A DNA stretch of 64,000 bases from Drosophila pseudoobscura (taxonomy: Eukaryota; Arthropoda; Insecta; Diptera; Drosophilidae): NCBI RefSeq assembly GCF_009870125.1, contig NC_046683.1:14455001-14519000 (forward strand), written 5' to 3'. Under the pieces are notes generated by a model, which saw only the letters and a program-made list of their open reading frames with translations, was not told the origin of the DNA and searched no databases. Positions 22,205 to 34,495 of this stretch are shown piece after piece (position 1 is the first letter of the stretch; each line of letters begins with the position of its first letter). The translations under genes and the position numbers were made by a program.

Positions 22205-25200
22205 GTGAGAAAAGAAAAAGAAGAAAGAAAGAAAAAGGCAAGGCAAGAGAAGGCTTTCGGCTTTGGCTTCAGCTACAGCTACAACTACAGCTTTGGCTCT
22301 GTCTTGACTTCCAAATCAAATGGAATTTAGCCGGTTTCCATAAAAAGCAGCCCAGACGGTGTCGAGCGGTAGGAGGGGATGTGAGACGACACCATAGCTT
22401 GTGTGGAACGGTGAGAGAGGGGAACAAAGCGAGGAGCAAGCTGCAGAGGAGACCCAAGGCCCCTGGGAGTCACAGAGAGAGAGCGAGAGCGAGAGAGGGA
22501 TTGGCAGACAGTTCTCAAGTGAGTGGGTCAGTCGCTGTCGCAGTCGACGTCTTGAGCACTTCTCTTGTCTTTACAACATAGCTCGAGGAGGGGGGACTGA
22601 TAGAGTGAGCGAAAGAAGGATTATGGATGGGCAAAGCGGTTGGATGAGGAGTTGCAAAAGTTCAGTTGCAGTTACTTGTGCTCTCTCTCTCTCTCTCTGT
22701 CTTTGTCTCTCTTTTCAGTTGTTTTGCCGTTGTTGTTTTTTTGTGGGGTGTGGCTGCAACTAACTGTGAGCCGGGGCTTAACCTTTGTCCGCAAGGAGAT
22801 GCATTCCTATTGGAATCCACCCAAGCAGAACCCCCGCGTGGAACACATTCCACAGACGTGTCAGTGGCATCCACTGATTGGCATATCCATAACGGTGGTA
22901 ATTGAATATTGGGTGGAACGACTCCACCATTGCAGTTTCTAATAGAATCGATTCAATAAGAAACTTTCTTCAAGCCAATATAATCCACACTGGGATCCAA
23001 TCCAAGGGAAAAAGCGACTCCTTAAGACTACAGAATGGATCGAATTCTCTTCTAGCAGCCTCCCTGGAATCCTTAGTCCACACTATACCCACATACACTA
23101 AGTTCCACACTATGTTCGATTCAATTCTATTAACAAAAATACACTGGAAATGGCGATGCGCTGTATACCCTGTACATCTGAAATACATATATGTAAATTG
23201 TATAAATTGGCAACACAAAAAGGCAAGGCCAGTCGCCAAGAGCAACACACGGCAGGGCGAGCTTAAATACACAAATAACAAGACAAATACCATATAATGC
23301 CCAAAACGAAAAAAGGCCAAGATACATATTTAATTATTTACTCGAGAACTTGTTCAGTTCTCTTCAGCGAAATTTCAAATGCGGGATTTCGATTTCAAAC
23401 GTTCTCCCGCGGCAAAAGCACAAGATATTTATGCATGTGTATGTATGTATATGTAAGTGCTCTGCTCTGCTGTGTGTGGAACGTGTCGGAGATCAACGTG
23501 AGCGGAAAGGCCAGGGCAGCGAGCAGCAACAGAGGAAAGAAAACCAAAGCAAAGCAAAGCCAAGTTCAAGCGTAAATAAATGCTCGCTTGGAAATCTCCC
23601 TCCCTCTCTCTCTCTCTACTTACATATGTATATGTTTATATGATTTAGCTGATTTTACAGCATTAGCAATGCTTCAACTGAACGATTTCGAGCCGATTGA
23701 TTGTCCATTTATCGATAGATTTAAAGCTTTTAAACTTGTTCAAAGAGTATTCGAAGTTCGTTTTGAAAGCTCTCTCTGCTTCTATCTCCTATATCCATTC
23801 TTATTTTTTTTTTCTATGTACATTTGCTGTTGTTTGCTTGCAAAATGATATTCTGTTAGGTGGGCAGTGCGGGGCTGCCGTTATTAAGCTTGAAGTCGGT
23901 TTTACAGGGTATATTCATGGCAAAAGGAACAAGTAACATGTGTGCACGCCTGAATCTCGGTAATTGCACAACGAGCGAGAAAACTTGTCAATTTGTCACG
24001 TCCAACGTCTATGAATCACACAAGTCACACGAATCATATGATCCACAGGGCTTTTTCCCTTCCCTTCCCTTCCCACCGACTTCTCTACTGATTACAGGAT
24101 AGACTTTTGGTCGGAATATCGCTTACAGCGTTCCTTTTTCTTGGTCTTTGGCTTCCAAAGCCGATAGTTGATATTGCCTTAAATTAGTTTGTTGTTTTAG
24201 CCGGCTCTCGAAGTGAATGGTATCCGCTTATTCAGTTAACAAATGTGTATTGGTATTTGCTTTTGTTTTCTTAGCGGTGGGCACAAGATCTGACTCAAAG
24301 AAATGTGTCTTCCAGCCCACACGAGAAAATACATTTGATTTCATTTGGTATTTCTCGTTGTGTGCGTGTGTGTGCGGCACAAACAAGAGCTGGAGGGAGG
24401 CGCCATACCCATAATACCACTCAACATTGTCGTATTCCCCATCAACAGGCAGCTCGTATAAACATCAACATTGTTTGATTGCAAACGGAGAAGACTATTG
24501 CCAAAAGAAAACGGCCATCCGCAGCATAGAAAGCACACTCCCAGAGTCGACTGTGTGTGACACAGTCAGGGCAAATAGTTTGTTGACCAGGCGAAATGGA
24601 AATAAAGACAGATTCGCATATGTATGTATTTCCTCCGCCTAGATCCTTTGTTCCCCATCTATTCATCCATCCATCCGCTCTCTGGGTGGGCATTCCCTGG
24701 AAACTTTAATTATTGCAGACCATTAAATGCCTCAAGCGCATGACGGATGGCGGCTCCGACTTTCTGGATAGCTAGCTCTTTCATCATCAAATTTCAGTTG
24801 CAAAAACAATGGGATACCGAATACTTACATACACAGGAATTCCCTTGAATTCCGTTTCGTCGTGAGTCTGCCAGAAAGTCTCAAATTAAAGCCGAGTCTT
24901 CGGATTTCAGCAAGTGGATTAACAAACAAAAAAAATAAAACAGTGAAGGCCAGAAGGGTATTATGACTTTGTACAGAATTCTTTGAAATTATCAAGATAA
25001 GGGAAACAGTTGCAATGCAACATTTTTTCAGCCGAAAGCACACATTTTGTAATGCTTATTCAGAGAGACCAGAGAAACCATTCTAGAAACCATTTCCTTA
25101 TAGTTGATTGATTGAAATGTAACCAATTGTTGCTTGTTTGTTCAAACTTCGAACCACTGTGCCCATGGAAGGGAGAAGCGGGCTCATTTGCATTACCGTT

Positions 25201-26044
25201 TCCCCCCGCACCGGCCTGCCTTATGCCTGTGCCTGTGCCTGTGCGTGTGTGTGCTTTGTTCTTTTTATGAGTTTTTTCCCGCATTTCACACTTGCACTTC
25301 TCCCTCCCTATTTTGTGTGTGTTTTTTTTTTAATTTTTCTTTTACGATGCTGCAGCTGCACATGTTTCATTTTCAGGGTGAAAACGTGGGGGCGGGCGGG
25401 GGGTGGCGCACCAGCATTGCCAATATTTTTTTCTCCACCAACCCAACCCCGAGTGGCTGCAATCTCCTGCTCCTCCAGTGCTTTGCACATTTGCATCCGA
25501 CAGTTTTTTGTTTTTGTTTTTGTAAACCGGACGCACTTTGTCACCGTCGCTGCTGATCTTTAATGCTTCCTCTGTGTGCGTGTGTGTGTGTGTGTGTGTC
25601 TGTGTGAATGATAAATGACATGTGTATGTATGTATGGGGTGTACGATCGTGTGTCTGCATGACATGTGGCGATAGTCGGACGACGACACCTTTGTCGCTC
25701 TCATTTTACTGTTTCTCTCTCCCTCTCGCTATCTGGGGGTGTGTGTGTGTGTGTGCGTGTCTGTCCTATTTCTCCAGTTGGATGGCCCATTCCACATTCC
25801 CCTAACCCATCACATAACCATAAACGCACATTCATAATTCCTACAATGGACGGCAGCAACAGCGCAGCATAAAATGCAGACAATAATAAACAATACCAAA
25901 ACAGGCGCTTCCGTTTTCCGGCCATCCATCCATCCATCCGTCGAGTCCATCCAAACGCATGAAAGAACCAACTAACACGAAACACTCCACTTCGTTTCGT
26001 TTCGTTGTGTTTCGTTGTATTCCGTTCTGTGCAAAAACAAAACA

Positions 26045-26110
26045 AAGCAGAAGGCAGAATAATGCGACTACCGACTAGCAGATACCCGCTAATGGGATTT
26101 CGGGTACTTC
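26045..26110. repeat. Short dispersed-repeat fragment
   Basis: The phrase cgactaccgac...gatacccgctaa matches, inverted, the tail of the repeat near 43995-44030 (cgggtattccgtagtcggta). This class of end sequence is common in Drosophila DINE-like elements. Only a fragment remains. Confidence 0.35.
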
Positions 26111-28724
26111 AAAAAAGGGATGACAGATTTTCCTAGCGATCCTTTCTCGATCTCTTTTCGAATGTTGAGACCAATAGCCTTTCCATTGGACTGTTACTAC
26201 CCTTTCCACAATCTTCTTTCAATAAGTACTATGTGCTCGCTGCCCTTTTTGTTGCGGCAAAGAGTTCAACAAACCGGCCGGCACTCTGATTCCGACTCCA
26301 GGAGGGCCCGGAGACCACGCACAATGGGACCATGCGTGGGAGCGGGATGGCCTTCATCTTGCCTTTAATTAAACGCATTTCGCCGAGTTGAATTTAATTG
26401 AATCAATAAACTAAATCAAGTGTCTGCCAACATTAGCCAATGCCGGAGGTCTCCACCTCCACCACCCGCCGCCTACTTCGATACAGATACAGAAAGAGCT
26501 CTCGATAAACACGGATATATTTACATATCTGGGTGGATTACTGATCTCCCTCCATGGATCCATAATACAGATCTTGTTCTTCAGAATAGCACTAATTTGC
26601 TTTTGAATTCTGAATGAGATATTAATTACATTTTCGATTGTAATGTGGGGGTTTCCGTAATTATTATTTACATGTTTTTTACAATATATTATATCATACA
26701 AACGAGTGTGTACAAATGTATAATAGAGCTCTCGCTTTGTCTGTTGTTGCGTGTTCCATTAATGAAGTCATCCCCAGAGTCAAATCAAGTTTTTGTTTCC
26801 ACTTTACTTTAGTTTTGCATTGCCCCTCCGCCCCCCACACACACACACACACACATTCCGCACACACATTGTCGGAGCAGCAATGAGAGACTTAAGAAAG
26901 AGAAACTTGCCTCAAGAATGCCGCAGCTGGAAATACCCTTGACGTATCGAATGTTTCAATGATATCCCACAGATGTGTAATCATGAACACGACATGTATG
27001 TTGTTTTTGGTACTATTTCACTTGGCTTGGAACAAATGGATCCCTCATGGATCTAAAAAGTCTGTTGAAAGTTGCAATACCCTCGGAAAGGGTACAAAGT
27101 GCCGTTAAAGTTGGTTTGCTGTGAGAAGGGAGGGGGGGCTGCTGTGATTGTCTCCTCTCGCTCTCTCTCTCTCTCGCTCTGCCTTGATGTCATGCAAAAT
27201 GCAATGGCGGTTGTTTGATGCCGTCGGGCATGCATTTGTGGGGTATCTGCGCTGACATCACGCATTTGTTTGCATTTGCATTGCACCTCTGGCGGGCCCT
27301 GTCGCCCCCTGCTCACAAAACGATCCATAAATGATGTCCCATTGTCCCATTGCTTACTTCAATTGAACTCAATTGGAAATGGGTATGGAATTGGAACTGC
27401 GGAATGGGTAAGGGAATGAGGGGAATTGAGTCGAGTAGCTGAGAATTGTCGGGAAATTGTGTGTTAATTAGATTCTTCGACTCTTCATCTGTACAGCTCG
27501 TGCTTCTGCCCATTTTTGGGGATTTTCTCTTCAAGTGATGAGCATAATTAACAAGCCACTTGACACACAGCGCCTAACCCCATCATCTTTATCTTCAACC
27601 CTCCTCCGCCGCCGTCGCCACCATCGCCCAGTCCTAGAGATGAGAGAGTGACCAGGAATGGGGCTGCCTCAATTTGTTAGCTCTCAACATTTTATTAATT
27701 GTGCAAATGTGAAAGATGAAAAAGTGGGTAACTGTACTGTAGTGGTGTACACTCGAAGAAATACCTTCGATTAAATCTGTAACCGCTAGAATCCATTGGG
27801 AATAACTGTTTTCGATGGCCTTTAGCTCCGCTACTGTTTCCATAAAGATGATCGATTGTATCGTGTTTCTCTCAGTGTATGGTGTATAGATTTGGGTTGG
27901 CCTCCTCTCGAATTTAGTTCGTGACTTGCATGATCTCCGCCTTCCACGCTTCGCGGCCTCTCACTCGCCCATCTCTAGGGGTTTCTGGTGTGCGTTGGCT
28001 TTAATGTTGGTGGCCTTTTGACAGTTTCAAGTGGCGCCCACAATTTACCGTTAGCCATGGCTCACTTCAAGTGTGTGGGGTGTGGGTGAAGTTGAACATG
28101 TTAATGGCTGGATCCCCGAGAGAAATCCACAAAAATACAGCAGTCACTCGTCGCTCTTTGCTTCCCCAAAAAAGGTTTTCGATCTTGAAATATGTTGATT
28201 TTTTTTTTAGGGGAGGGATGAATCATAAAATCATCCATTTAGACTATTTCCAAGGAGAGCCCATCAAAGAATGGTTACATTTTCAGAGAATCCCTTTCCA
28301 AACTTCCAGTTTATGTCTCTGTTCCTTGGTAACCATTGATCACTGTAGCCGGTGGCATGCCACCCCGTATGACAAACATTTTTGGGGGCAGGTAAATAAA
28401 GCCATGATAATTTTCACACATTATTGAGCGCATCGCTCGCTGCCAGGGTGGTGCCGTGCCGTGCCGTGCCGTGCCGCAAGGTGCAGTGGTGCCATAAGTG
28501 GGTTGCACTTTGTTATGCATGGCAGGCGCACGCCCACCAGCCACACTACACCTGATGCACGTAACTGTGCCACAGTGGCAGGCGGGGTGGGGCATGTCCA
28601 AGACTGACCTTGCCTTTCCTACGCCCCACACCACACCACACCATAGCGAATGAAATCCGCGGCGATTTTGTCACAAATTACACATAAATTTGCGTGTGTT
28701 GTCTCTCCTTTAATTTCTCTCTTT

Positions 28725-28920
28725 TATATACCCTTTTAGAGGAAGGTATTCGGATTTTCATGCCCTGCCCAAGAAGAGTCTCTTCCATTTGGAGGCTGGA
28801 ATATCTCAAAGAAATATCTATGGCATATTTAACCTCAACTCAATTAAATTCAAGCGATTTTCAGGCCTGAAGTTCCCAAAAGATCGAACCACAGCGAATA
28901 TCGTATGAAAAGGGTATCAA
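28725..28920. repeat. Repeat-like block with inverted ends
   Basis: Begins atatacccttttagaggaag and ends gtatgaaaagggtatcaag. The ends are imperfect inverted repeats (ATACCCTTTT / AAAAGGGTAT) around about 170 bp of noncoding DNA, as expected for a small nonautonomous element. Confidence 0.45.
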
Positions 28921-30259
28921 GCGCCTCCTTCCGTCTGTTTGTATCTTTTTGGCCACGCTTTGTGGATCTAATTTGATTCACAATTTGCCAAAAAAAAAGT
29001 ACATAAATAATGTTTATTTCGGTTAGCATACATAATTATGTCTGGGGCCGGGCCCGGTCTGTTTGAGCGAAATTTGCCCGTAATTGTGCCCCAATGTGTG
29101 TTCCACATTTGGTTGAACACCTCCCCCCGCCCCCCACCCGTACAAGTATTTGATGTCCCCGCGAAGGTCTGGTCGCGAAATGTACATTTTTGCGGTAAAT
29201 GTATATAAGTATAAGTGAGTTTTTGCATTTACATAAGATAACGAACACCTGGCACAGGCAAGGGTGGGAAGGGAGGCGCATTCCCTAGGCATTACCAGTC
29301 AGTCCATTGTCCAGGTCACGTTCGTTCTCCACCGACGACAGCCGTGTATGACAATCTGCTTGAAATTCTACTCAAGAAGGGGCCCTGGGGTGGGCTTGAT
29401 ACATGCCTACAATATATCTTCAGGTAAAGCCATTGTATCCCGAATTGCAAACAGATCTTGGGGATATACATATGGCCAGTCGAGCTTCAGGGGAGCATTG
29501 CAGTGACGTTCACACGGAGACGCACCGCTAGTGGCCGTTCGCTTATGGTGCATTTGTATGGCGTATACACGATCCAGCCCCTACCCGCACTTTCGCGGAT
29601 GGTGTCATACAGCCTTAAACCAAGAGCAAGACCCCTACGCTCCACATGGGTTCCAGGCGGTGGTTTGTTTGCTTCTTTTTTTTTTGTTTTGTTTTTTTTT
29701 TATGTGTTCAAACAGCAAAATTCAATTAGCGATCGGATCGCCCACCACCCAAGACACCGAAAAAGCGAATGTGCGTTTGAATTTTGTTTTTGGAACCACT
29801 AGAAACGAAAACAAAAACTGTGCCGATTGCAAATATTGACAGTTGGCCCGGGCTAATGCACCTTGCACAGCCTCCTCAGACACCCCTCCCCCCCACCACC
29901 ATATCTATTCAGTAATTCCCATTTAAAGGCATAATCGAACCATCCATCCATCCATCTGGGAATATTCGAGGTTTCGAGGGGCTTCCACGAGTACCAGCTG
30001 TGTTTGGTCTCTATAAATAAAGTCAACTTGAAAATGGCAAAAAATATTCATGGAAACCATTTATGGAGATGGATCTTGAGACAGGGAAAGCACTGATGGG
30101 AGGAATTTTGCAGCTTGGGAAACCCGAGGAAATCGAAGAGTTTTGACACCCTTTTGTTGGGGGCCTTCTCCTCCAGCTCCTCCCATCGGCTCTAACCAAT
30201 CCACTAGGCCCCTCCACGTGTCACTTTGATGAATGTTGTGTGCTGTTGTTGGTATTTTC

Positions 30260-30893
30260 ATACCCGATACTCAAAATTAGTATAAGGGTATATTCGATTT
30301 GTGGTGAAAATGGAATAATAATTATTCAATAAAAATAAAAAATAATAATTATAACAATATTTATTCAATAAAATAAAAATCAAGAATAATAATTATTGAA
30401 TAAAAATCAAAAATAATAAATATAATAATAATTATTCAATAAAAATCAAAAATAATAAATATAATAATAATTATTCAATAAAATAAAAATCAAGAATTAT
30501 AATTATTCAATAAAAATCCAAAATAATAATTATAATAATAATTATACATAAAAATCAAAAATAATAATTATTCAATAAAAATCAAAAATAATAATTATTC
30601 AATAAAATAAAAATCAAGAATAATAATTATTCAATAAAAATCAAAAATAATAATTATCCAATAAAAATCAAAAAAAAGAATTATTCAATAAAAATCAAAA
30701 ATAATAATTATAATAATAATTGTTCAATCAAAAAATAAATAATTATACAAAAAAAATTATTTTAATAATAATTTTCTGTCTCTTTCGCACGCACTCTTTG
30801 TCGTGTCGTGCAATGTTTGCGCCTTCTGGTGGAGGAGAGCCATACTGACTAAGTATCGGGTATATATGTAGCAGCAGCTCACAACGTTCCCCC
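30260..30893 (-). mobile_element. Mini-me/DINE-1-like element whose interior is an AT-rich tandem repeat
   Basis: Left end (atacccgatactcaaaatt ... gatttgtggtgaaaatgg) matches the inverted right end of the element at 39297-40398. Right end (cgcacgcactctttgtcgtg ... gtatcgggtatat ... cacaacgttcccc) matches that element's inverted left end. The copy is therefore in reverse orientation. Between the ends (30316-30770) there is no mini-me core. Instead there is a repeat built of ttattcaataaaaatcaaaa and aataataattat variants. Confidence 0.75.
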
Positions 30894-31977
30894 TTGTTAT
30901 GTTATCGCATTGTGGACCCTTTACATAATGGAGGGGCACACACACTATAGGCACTCCGCCGTACTGTGCATATCTCTGGCCCCTTTCTATGATTTTCATT
31001 GGCTTTTATCTAATCTCAATAAAATTTGAAATATACATATATGTATGTATGTTTTTGTTGATTTTTGTAGTTGTTGTTTTGGCCGTACAAAAGAAATATG
31101 CGACACATCGCTCGAAATGGAAAGGCTATGGTCCGCAGAATGGGCCACAACTCTACCTATACTATGGCTGCTCCATATTCTCTCTTTCTGGAAGGAAGAA
31201 TCACGCATATGCTTTCGAAGTTGATGAATCCTCTAAAACGCAACAATTATTGCCAAATGCCATTCATCGTTTCGTTCGAACGAAGGCCCGCCTTCACACA
31301 TCGACAAAAGGAAGCATTCCTTGGGCTCCCCATTGAAAATACTTTTCGCAGTGGATCTTCCACACAGACTTGTTCCATGTTGAGCTTTATGATAGGATAT
31401 ACCCATTCGTAGGATGAATCCAGGGAAAACTTTTAAATCTTTCCAACGAAAGTACAGATGTTACTCCCTAAATATATTCAAACATACATATGTTCCATTA
31501 ACTTTGATCTGAAAACCTATTCAAATAATCAAAGGTTAACTTTTTCGGTATTTTGTTGGTATTTTTTGGTCATGTTTTCGTTTACTATTTTCTCCCATAA
31601 GAAAGATGATGCTTTGTTAACAAAAAGTCTCTCTCTATATTGGACTATCTAAAACAATTACTATATATTATTTAAACCTCTTTAAAAATCTAAAAAAAAA
31701 AAAACATCAAGGCACAACATTTATGAGAAATTTTTCTTTAATATATTGCCGCGAAATCCAATTTTATTTTTGTGCAAAAGTCTCGAAAACGAATAGTTGG
31801 CCAAACTCGATTAAGAGCCAATCAAAAGCTAATTTATAATGGAAAATCCATCTATTTTTACCTCTTCACCACTTGCAATGTGTACGACATCTGGGAAATG
31901 CCCCGATGCTAATCAGGATTATGGGATGCCCGGAAAGAATCCATCTCTGTGTGGATTGTAGTAGTACCCCAAGGCAC

Positions 31978-31998
31978 CCCCCCCCCCCCCCCCCCCTA
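31978..31998. repeat. Poly-C tract
   Basis: About 21 consecutive C residues inside the long intron. The exact length is probably uncertain from sequencing slippage. Confidence 0.7.
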
Positions 31999-33825
31999 CC
32001 GTCGCATTTCTGACTCATGGGGCGGGGCAGGGCTGCCTGTGTCCCCATCGTGCCTGCTCATTTCTGTGATCGTTCGGGTTTGCTCACAGCACATCACATC
32101 ACCTTGCCATCCATCCAGTATCCATCCCGTCCATTCCGCTTTGTTTTTTCTTCTTTTTCTTTCTTCTTGTGTTATTTATTACACATCTTTTGGATCGTTT
32201 TGATGTTGCTTTTGTGCCTAGTCAGACTCCAGCTCCAGCTCCAGCGCCACTCCTCCTCCACCGAGCCCCCCTTTGCCGCCTCATGGGGTGACGTGCGGGC
32301 CGGGCACTTCCAAAAGCAAAGCAAAACAAAGGAAAAGAAAAGAAAAATAAAAGGAAAAGCAAAAGCAAAAGAAGAAGGCGGTAAAAATGAATTTCGTAAT
32401 ATTTTAGTGTAATCATCGCTTGATGATGGGGCCACTAGTGTGGATGTGGATGTGGATGATGATGATGATGATGGAGGGAGGGGGGAGAAGAGTCACGATC
32501 TCGATCCAGAGTCTAGACGGAAACCGAAAGTGCTCAGGCCATTACAAGGCGATACGGTCAAATATATTAGAAATGATTTTCCAGATATTTTCCAGACTTC
32601 CAGTCTTAAGCTACAAACTGTTCGGGTAGGCTTTATAGCTGCATTTATCAGCTTTATGGAATTGCAAAGTTCACTACAAACAAATGTAAAATACTTAAGT
32701 TATGTGGAAAAAAGAAGCCCAACCTCTGACAAAAATAACAGTGTCAAAATCTAGCGTTAAAAGTCGGTGTTGAAGGATCTACAATTGACTTGTGATATCT
32801 TTAAGATTCTATTACTAAGCATTGTATCCGCTTTATCCGTGAGATACGTATGTATGTTATGTGTACGGCTTTGTCATACTGTACTTTTTTTGTAGTATTT
32901 TGTAGTATTCAATCAATTCCATAAAACGATTCCATTGCTCAGCAACTTCTCCGGCCAATGATGTCATATGTACGAGTATGTGTTTTGGTGACTGACCGCC
33001 CCATCCTCAATTGGTGCCTCAGTGCCTTGCTTTACGCACTTGTAACTGATAAAGTTGCACTCACAACAGCAACAACAACAACAACCATCAAACCACGACA
33101 GCTCAATGATTTATAAACATTAAGTCTACAGTGTGGCAAGTGTAAAAAAACGGGGCGACAATCTCTGTAAGGATTACAATTTGATCAAAGAACTGGGAGA
33201 TGTTCCGCTTAGTTGGGGGATCAATAGAATGGCTTTGTCTTTCAGTTCTACGAGTATCTATGGCATAAAATATAACTTTCTTACACCACTGTACATATGT
33301 ATGTATGCTTGCATGTGTGCGTGTGCGTGTGTGTGCCGGTTTATGGATTGAAAACTTTATCAGGCCACTGCCTGACGGGACACTGGCCGCCGCGCTCCCA
33401 TTTCCAGTTATCCAATACTGTCCACACTGTACGTTCCACATAGATATGTGGCGGGTGTGTACATACATACATACATACCTTCCACGAGTGTCATACGATC
33501 GATATTTGTACGATCCAATGCTGGGGGCTCTGTGGGACAAAGAGAAGGATCTGTTGTTGTTCCGCATCCTCCTCTTTCCTCCCCTTATTCCCATATTATT
33601 CCCCGCTGAATGATGATGATGTGCTCGACTCGTTGCCGCTTAATCGCAGTCGCCTGCTGCCTCGACCACTTTTGGTTTTTGGGTGTTTATGCCCCAATTC
33701 GGCAGTGGGTCTGGGGTCTGAGGTCTGGTCTTGGTTGGATTGCGTTGGGAGCATTTCGAACAAAAAAAGTGTTTGTGTAGCGGGGGACCCAAAAATAAAA
33801 GTGAAAACTTTTAATGCGTGTGTTC

Positions 33826-33863
33826 TCCGCCCCTACCCCCCACCCCTACCCCCCACCCCTACA
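33826..33863. repeat. C-rich minisatellite, potential G-quadruplex on the minus strand
   Basis: Near-perfect repeats of CCCCTACCCCCCAC. On the minus strand this gives four or more G runs of at least four with short loops, a classical quadruplex pattern. It lies in the first intron of the PHLDB-like gene. Confidence 0.6.
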
Positions 33864-34495
33864 GATCTCCGGCCGCTGTTTCAGGTCGGGGATTTGTTTG
33901 AGTGTGCGTGCGTGTGCGTGTGTGCCGTTATCAAATGCCATATTTTTCATTTATTTGTTTATTGGTGATTGATTAGGCCATAAGCAGGCCATTAGCTCTC
34001 AATGATTCGGGTTCAAAATATATTCCATTCCATAAAAAAAAATTATTTTATTTGGAAGGATACCCACATTATGAATTAATGGCAATAAAACAGGTAAAAA
34101 CAGCACACAAGTATATAAATACATACATACATATCTACGCATGTATGCTGTGGCTACCGTGTACCTTATTCTCATTAGTTGGCTTTTCTAGCTATAAAAC
34201 AGCTAGATGATCAACACTGCTGTTCTGGCCTTCGACCAGCTGTTAGGTTTCTCTCCATCACTCACCCTCTTTACCGTTTTGAGGGCACGTGCTGAAGCGC
34301 ACGCACAATTAAAGAGAGGGAGGAGAGAGAGAGAGACACTAAGCCCCTGGTCAGTGTGTCCCTAAAACCCATTTGCCAATTCACAGCTGCAGCTGCTCAT
34401 GCACTCCTCTCTCTCCCTCCCTCTCTCTCTCTCTGAGAATTTAACATTTCTATTATTTAATTTCCCTTCCATCTACATTTGTATTTGTTTTGCAG

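Larger units (their letters stand above)
22205..34495 (+). other. 12-kb first intron of the PHLDB-like gene
   Basis: No convincing exon is seen. The DNA is rich in CA/GT, CT/GA and poly-T microsatellites (22680-22720, 25575-25605, 25735-25765, 26830-26860, 27155-27180), as is usual in long regulatory Drosophila introns. It contains DINE/mini-me related pieces (separate entries), a repeat-like block at 28725-28920, a 21-base C run (31978-31998) and a C-rich minisatellite (33826-33863). Enhancers are likely but cannot be read by eye. Confidence 0.5.

Noticed and set aside
22084-22581. 165-codon plus-strand frame near the PHLDB promoter
   Set aside because: It runs through a consensus donor (22205) and simple repeats; more likely noncoding leader exon and intron.
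33305-33613. 102-codon frame in the long intron with CA/GT-coded residues
   Set aside because: Composition comes from a GTGTGC microsatellite; no splice-site or family support.
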